Shown one piece after another: positions 5,248 through 7,816 of a DNA stretch of 7,816 bases. Below the pieces are notes generated by a model that was not told where the DNA came from, ran no database searches, and saw only the letters and a program-made list of their open reading frames with translations. Position 1 is the stretch's first letter; every line of letters starts with the position of its first letter. Both the position numbers and the translations under genes were made by a program. Source of the DNA: Actinomycetota bacterium (GTDB taxonomy: Bacteria > Actinomycetota > Actinomycetes > S36-B12); NCBI GenBank assembly GCA_003506065.1, contig DNXA01000285.1, positions 1 to 7,816 of the forward strand, written 5' to 3'.

Positions 5248-5267
5248 GTGGCCAGCCACACAGTGGC
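5248..5267 (+). repeat. Three-part symmetric element with two exclusive hairpins before the first dehydrogenase gene
   Basis: The order is GTGGC (5248-5252), CA, GCCAC (5255-5259), ACA, GTGGC (5263-5267). The central GCCAC can pair with either outer arm but not both, and the outer arms are part of a direct AGTGGCC repeat 15 nt apart. The element ends 12 nt before the GGGGAG ribosome site (5280-5285). It may be a regulator site with three half-sites or a small leader structure; the stems are only 5 bp. Confidence 0.4.
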
Positions 5268-5288
5268 CGCCTCAGAGTTGGGGAGTAC

Positions 5289-6560
5289 ATGTCAGACCAG
5301 ATTGAATCCGTTGAGGACTTCAGCGCCCGTGCCAAAGCCTGGCTCGAAGCAGGTGGCCTGCCGGCCCGCAAGACCAGCGCCGATCCGCGCGAGGCTCGCC
5401 CCCAAGGTGATTCTGAGCATGAGACCGATGGTCTTGCCCTGTGGCAGCGCCAGCGGGAGTTGCAGAAGATGCTCTTCGCGGGTGGATTCGCCGGCCTGTG
5501 CTTCCCCAAGGAGTACGGCGGCCAGGGGCTGAGCCGTGCACACCAGGCAGCTTTTGACGATCTGTCAGTGAACTACGAGATGCCGCTCCTGCTCAATGTG
5601 CCTTCACTGGCCATCTGCTCGGCAATGCTGCTCGATATGGGCACCGAGGAGCAGAAGCAGAAGTACGTGCGCGGCGCCATCTCCGGCGAGCTCATCCTCT
5701 GCCAGTTCCTGTCCGAGCCAAGCGGAGGCTCCGATCTCGCCGGTCTGCTCACCCGCGCCCAGCGCGATGGTGACACCTACATCATCAATGGCCAGAAGAC
5801 CTGGAGCACCAACGCCTTCGCCGCCGACTTCGCCACCTGCTTGGTGCGTACCGACTGGGATGCACCTAAGCACCGTGGACTGTCGATGATCATCGTGCCG
5901 GTGCACGATGCAGCCACGCACATGAACCGCGTGCAGATGGTCAACGGCTCGATGGAGTTCTGCGAGGAGTTCTTCACCGACCTCGTGGTTCCTGCCGAGA
6001 ACCTGGTTGGCACCGAGAATGACGGCTGGACCGTCGGTCAGCGTCAGCTGTTCTACGAGCGCCAGGCAGTCGGCGGTGGCTCGGCTTACACCAGCGGTCG
6101 GGCACCTGACCGTGGCAGCCGTACCGGTCTGACGATCGAAGAGGTTGCTCGAAAGGTCGGCAAGGACAAGGATCCGGCAACTCGTGAGCTCGTGGGCTGG
6201 GCGCATGCTCAGGACACGGTCAACCACCAGTTGATCAAGCGCATCACTGTCGGCATGACCTCGGGTGAGTACCCAGCCATGGCCAGTTCGATGATGCGTC
6301 TTGCGCACGCTGAGATCCCACAGCAGAAGATGGACATGATGTTCGACATTGCTGGCGATCAGGCTGTCACCAGCCTGCCCGAGGGTGATGGCTTCCTGAA
6401 GAGCATTGGCGTCTCCTACCTCATGCGTCAGGGCGCCAGCCTTGGCGGCGGCTCCTCTGAGATGAGCCGCAACATGATCTCCGAGCGCGTGCTCATGATG
6501 CCTCGTGAATATGCAGCTGATCGTGACGTGCCGTTCAAGGACGTTCGCCGCGGCCGCTAG
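5289..6560 (+). CDS. Acyl-CoA dehydrogenase, catalytic-type subunit of a probable heteromer
   Basis: This 423-residue protein of the acyl-CoA dehydrogenase fold oxidises acyl-CoA to trans-2-enoyl-CoA with FAD. Family landmarks in order are FPKEYGGQGL (72-81), SEPSGGSDLAGL (142-153), NGQKTWSTNA (167-176), EEFFTDLVVP (226-235) and, near the C-terminus, GGGSSEMSRN (386-395). A Glu in YER (Glu257) falls where isovaleryl-CoA and long-chain dehydrogenases keep their catalytic base on helix G. It lacks the R-x-x-F-G...Q and Q-x-H-G-G-x-G segments that normally bind FAD across the subunit interface; these are present in the next gene. I infer an alpha2-beta2 enzyme like ChsE4-ChsE5 (FadE26/FadE27) of M. 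tuberculosis, which acts on steroid side-chain CoA thioesters. ATG 5289 is chosen for GGGGAG at 5280-5285; an in-frame start at 5169 would translate the intergenic region. The N-terminal 60 residues are polar and poorly conserved by eye. Confidence 0.93.
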   Translation: MSDQIESVEDFSARAKAWLEAGGLPARKTSADPREARPQGDSEHETDGLALWQRQRELQKMLFAGGFAGLCFPKEYGGQGLSRAHQAAFDDLSVNYEMPLLLNVPSLAICSAMLLDMGTEEQKQKYVRGAISGELILCQFLSEPSGGSDLAGLLTRAQRDGDTYIINGQKTWSTNAFAADFATCLVRTDWDAPKHRGLSMIIVPVHDAATHMNRVQMVNGSMEFCEEFFTDLVVPAENLVGTENDGWTVGQRQLFYERQAVGGGSAYTSGRAPDRGSRTGLTIEEVARKVGKDKDPATRELVGWAHAQDTVNHQLIKRITVGMTSGEYPAMASSMMRLAHAEIPQQKMDMMFDIAGDQAVTSLPEGDGFLKSIGVSYLMRQGASLGGGSSEMSRNMISERVLMMPREYAADRDVPFKDVRRGR

Positions 6561-6621
6561 TCCCACCCTTCCTATCACTGACCACATGCCCATCAGGGTG
6601 AACAACTTTTGAGGAGTCCGC

Positions 6622-7752
6622 ATGGACCTGGAACTTTCTGAGGACCAGAAGCTTTTCCGCAACACCACCGTGAAGTTCTTGGAGAACGAAGCACCGATCG
6701 AGAAGGTGCGCGAGTTGAACAAGTCGGGCGAGGGATTCCCACGGGATTTCTGGAGCCAGGGCGCTGAGCTCGGCTGGGCTGCGCTGCTCGTTCCCGAGGA
6801 TCTGGGCGGCGGCAGCATCTCTGGCGACGGCTTGAAGGATCTGGTGATCGTGGCCAAGGAGTTTGGCCGACTGGTCAGCCCAGGCCCCTTGCACCCCGTC
6901 AACACCGTCATTGCTGGTCTTGTCGAGGGCGCTGCAAGTGGACCAGACCACAGCGCGGACATCGAGGCGCTGATGTCCGGGGAGACCATCGCTTCTTGGG
7001 CAGCCTATGAGCCGCGGGGGCATTGGGATCCGATGAACCCCACGACCACGGCCACGAAGCAGGGTGACTACTACGTCATCTCAGGCAGCAAGGATCGCGT
7101 CGAGTTCGGAAACGAGGCTGACTTCTTCGTCGTGACAGCCAAGACAGCCACTGGCGTTGCTCTATTCCTGGTGCCATCCGACCTCGGCAGTGTCCTTGTC
7201 GAGCCAGTGGGTTCACTTGACTTCACACGTCACTACGCCACAGTGAACTTCAACGAAGTCACTCTTCCGATTTCGGCAATGATCGGCACGGAGGAGACCG
7301 CTGCAGCAATTGTCGAGCGGATGTTCCAGGTGGCCGTCGTACTTCAATGTGCAGAAACCAATGGGGCAATCGACAAGGTGTTCGAGTTCACTGTCCAGTG
7401 GGCATTCGACCGCTACTCCTTTGGTCGCCCGCTGGCTTCCTACCAGGCGCTGAAGCACCGCTTCTCGGACATGCGCACCTGGCTTGAATGCTGCATGGCT
7501 ACGACCGATGCAGCCGTGCAGGCAGTCAACGACCGCGACCCAGAAGCTGGTCGTCTGGTCAGCGTTGCCAAGGCATACGTCGGCACCAAGGCAGTGCAGA
7601 TCGTGCAGGACTGCGTGCAGATGCACGGCGGGCTTGGCGTGACGTGGGAGCACGACATCCACCTGTACCTGCGGCGCGTGATGGTGGACCGTCAGCTCTA
7701 TGGCACACCTGCAGATCACAAGCGACGCATCTCGGACCTGATCGGTCTGTAG
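6622..7752 (+). CDS. Acyl-CoA dehydrogenase, FAD-binding partner subunit of a probable heteromer
   Basis: This 376-residue acyl-CoA dehydrogenase-fold protein follows the previous gene by 61 nt with no terminator and is probably co-transcribed. ATG 6622 has GAGGAG (6611-6616) 5 nt upstream. The N-terminal helical domain begins MDLELSEDQ. LVPEDLGGG lies at 57-64. The central region has EPRGHWDP (130-137) and YYVISGSKDRV (150-160) where active dehydrogenases have the SEP-GSD and NGQK motifs, so acyl/flavin contacts there look lost. The C-terminal domain keeps DRYSFGRPL-SYQ (Arg264, Phe267, Gly268, Gln275) and QMHGGLGVTWEHD (333-345), followed by HLYLRR. The residue aligned by eye with the helix-G catalytic Glu is Ala238. 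This is the profile of the FadE27/FadE29-type partner that completes the FAD site of its catalytic subunit. It is unlikely to be active alone. Inference rests on motif reading; the substrate is unknown. Confidence 0.92.
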   Translation: MDLELSEDQKLFRNTTVKFLENEAPIEKVRELNKSGEGFPRDFWSQGAELGWAALLVPEDLGGGSISGDGLKDLVIVAKEFGRLVSPGPLHPVNTVIAGLVEGAASGPDHSADIEALMSGETIASWAAYEPRGHWDPMNPTTTATKQGDYYVISGSKDRVEFGNEADFFVVTAKTATGVALFLVPSDLGSVLVEPVGSLDFTRHYATVNFNEVTLPISAMIGTEETAAAIVERMFQVAVVLQCAETNGAIDKVFEFTVQWAFDRYSFGRPLASYQALKHRFSDMRTWLECCMATTDAAVQAVNDRDPEAGRLVSVAKAYVGTKAVQIVQDCVQMHGGLGVTWEHDIHLYLRRVMVDRQLYGTPADHKRRISDLIGL

Positions 7753-7816
7753 TCGTCAAGACATCTGATGTCGAAAGGCCCCCAGCAAATGTGAACTGAA
7801 CCCCCTTAGTTGGACT
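7753..7816. other. Gene-free right end after the dehydrogenase pair
   Basis: Only a short stem, GACAT-CTG-ATGTC (7760-7772), starts 7 nt after the stop codon. It has 5-bp arms and is followed by CGAAAGG rather than a T-run, so it is at best a weak terminator. AACT/AGTT arms flank a C-run near 7794-7811, which could be part of a structure continuing beyond the window. Confidence 0.4.

Larger units (their letters stand above)
5090..5288. promoter_or_regulatory. Divergent regulatory region between MoxR and acyl-CoA dehydrogenase genes
   Basis: This 199-bp gap is visibly richer in A/T than its flanks, especially 5171-5247, and must hold the promoters of both flanking genes. It contains several short symmetric elements listed separately, plus a near-palindromic GAACTAGGTC (5182-5191) flanked by TATTA (5176-5180) and TAATA (5192-5196), and GGACCAGTCC (5218-5227). 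Any could be a site for a TetR- or GntR-type acyl-CoA-responsive repressor, but none matches a consensus well enough to name. No gene is seen inside it. Confidence 0.6.

Noticed and set aside
6563..6600. CACCCT...AGGGTG inverted repeat between the two dehydrogenase genes
   Set aside because: The 6-bp arms are about 25 nt apart with no T-run; it is unlikely to separate the two genes transcriptionally.
5604..6989. 461-codon open frame on the minus strand across both dehydrogenase genes
   Set aside because: It is a shadow frame opposite two conserved genes, with low-complexity, His/Ala/Gly-rich translation and no recognisable domain.

Overview
The window is a metabolic segment of a moderately high-GC bacterium, most likely a member of the Actinomycetota. 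Three things suggest this: G/C-rich third positions with long open shadow frames, a possible leaderless start, and the gene content, namely two-gene hotdog dehydratases of the mycobacterial HadAB/ChsH type and a two-gene acyl-CoA dehydrogenase of the FadE26/FadE27 (ChsE4/ChsE5) type. The assignment is by family resemblance only; the genus cannot be told. No RNA gene, CRISPR array, insertion sequence or phage gene was seen.

Layout. From the left edge to about 3.5 kb everything lies on the minus strand. In transcription order: a VWA (CoxE-like) protein (3494-2109), a FAS1-like dehydratase-domain hotdog subunit (2069-1539), a MaoC-like hotdog subunit (1527-1135), a strong hairpin terminator (about 1119-1077), a second diverged copy of the same two hotdog genes (1048-551 and 594-166), and possibly the first codons of another gene running off the left edge (22-1). 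A small alpha/beta hydrolase (3532-4161) lies on the plus strand, divergent from the VWA gene. A MoxR-type AAA+ ATPase (5089-4178) converges on it. A 199-bp AT-richer divergent intergenic region (5090-5288) separates MoxR from two plus-strand acyl-CoA dehydrogenase genes (5289-6560 and 6622-7752). The last 64 bases hold no gene.

How the genes may work together. The acyl-CoA dehydrogenase pair would introduce the alpha,beta double bond into an acyl-CoA. The hotdog pair would hydrate the enoyl-CoA (or dehydrate a 3-hydroxyacyl thioester), giving the first two steps of beta-oxidation. The two-subunit form of both enzymes resembles actinobacterial steroid side-chain enzymes that handle bulky CoA thioesters, but nothing here fixes the substrate. 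MoxR and VWA proteins usually form an ATPase/metal-dependent-adhesion pair acting as a chaperone or maturation module. Their client here is unknown, and they are unusual in being split by an opposite-strand hydrolase gene.

Most notable are (i) the tandem duplication of the dehydratase pair, with the distal MaoC copy altered at its catalytic His motif and lacking a clear start, and (ii) the complementary retention of active-site and FAD motifs in the two dehydrogenase subunits, which predicts an obligate heteromer. No clearly unprecedented system was recognised; the window looks like an accessory lipid or acyl-CoA catabolism locus with several testable oddities.
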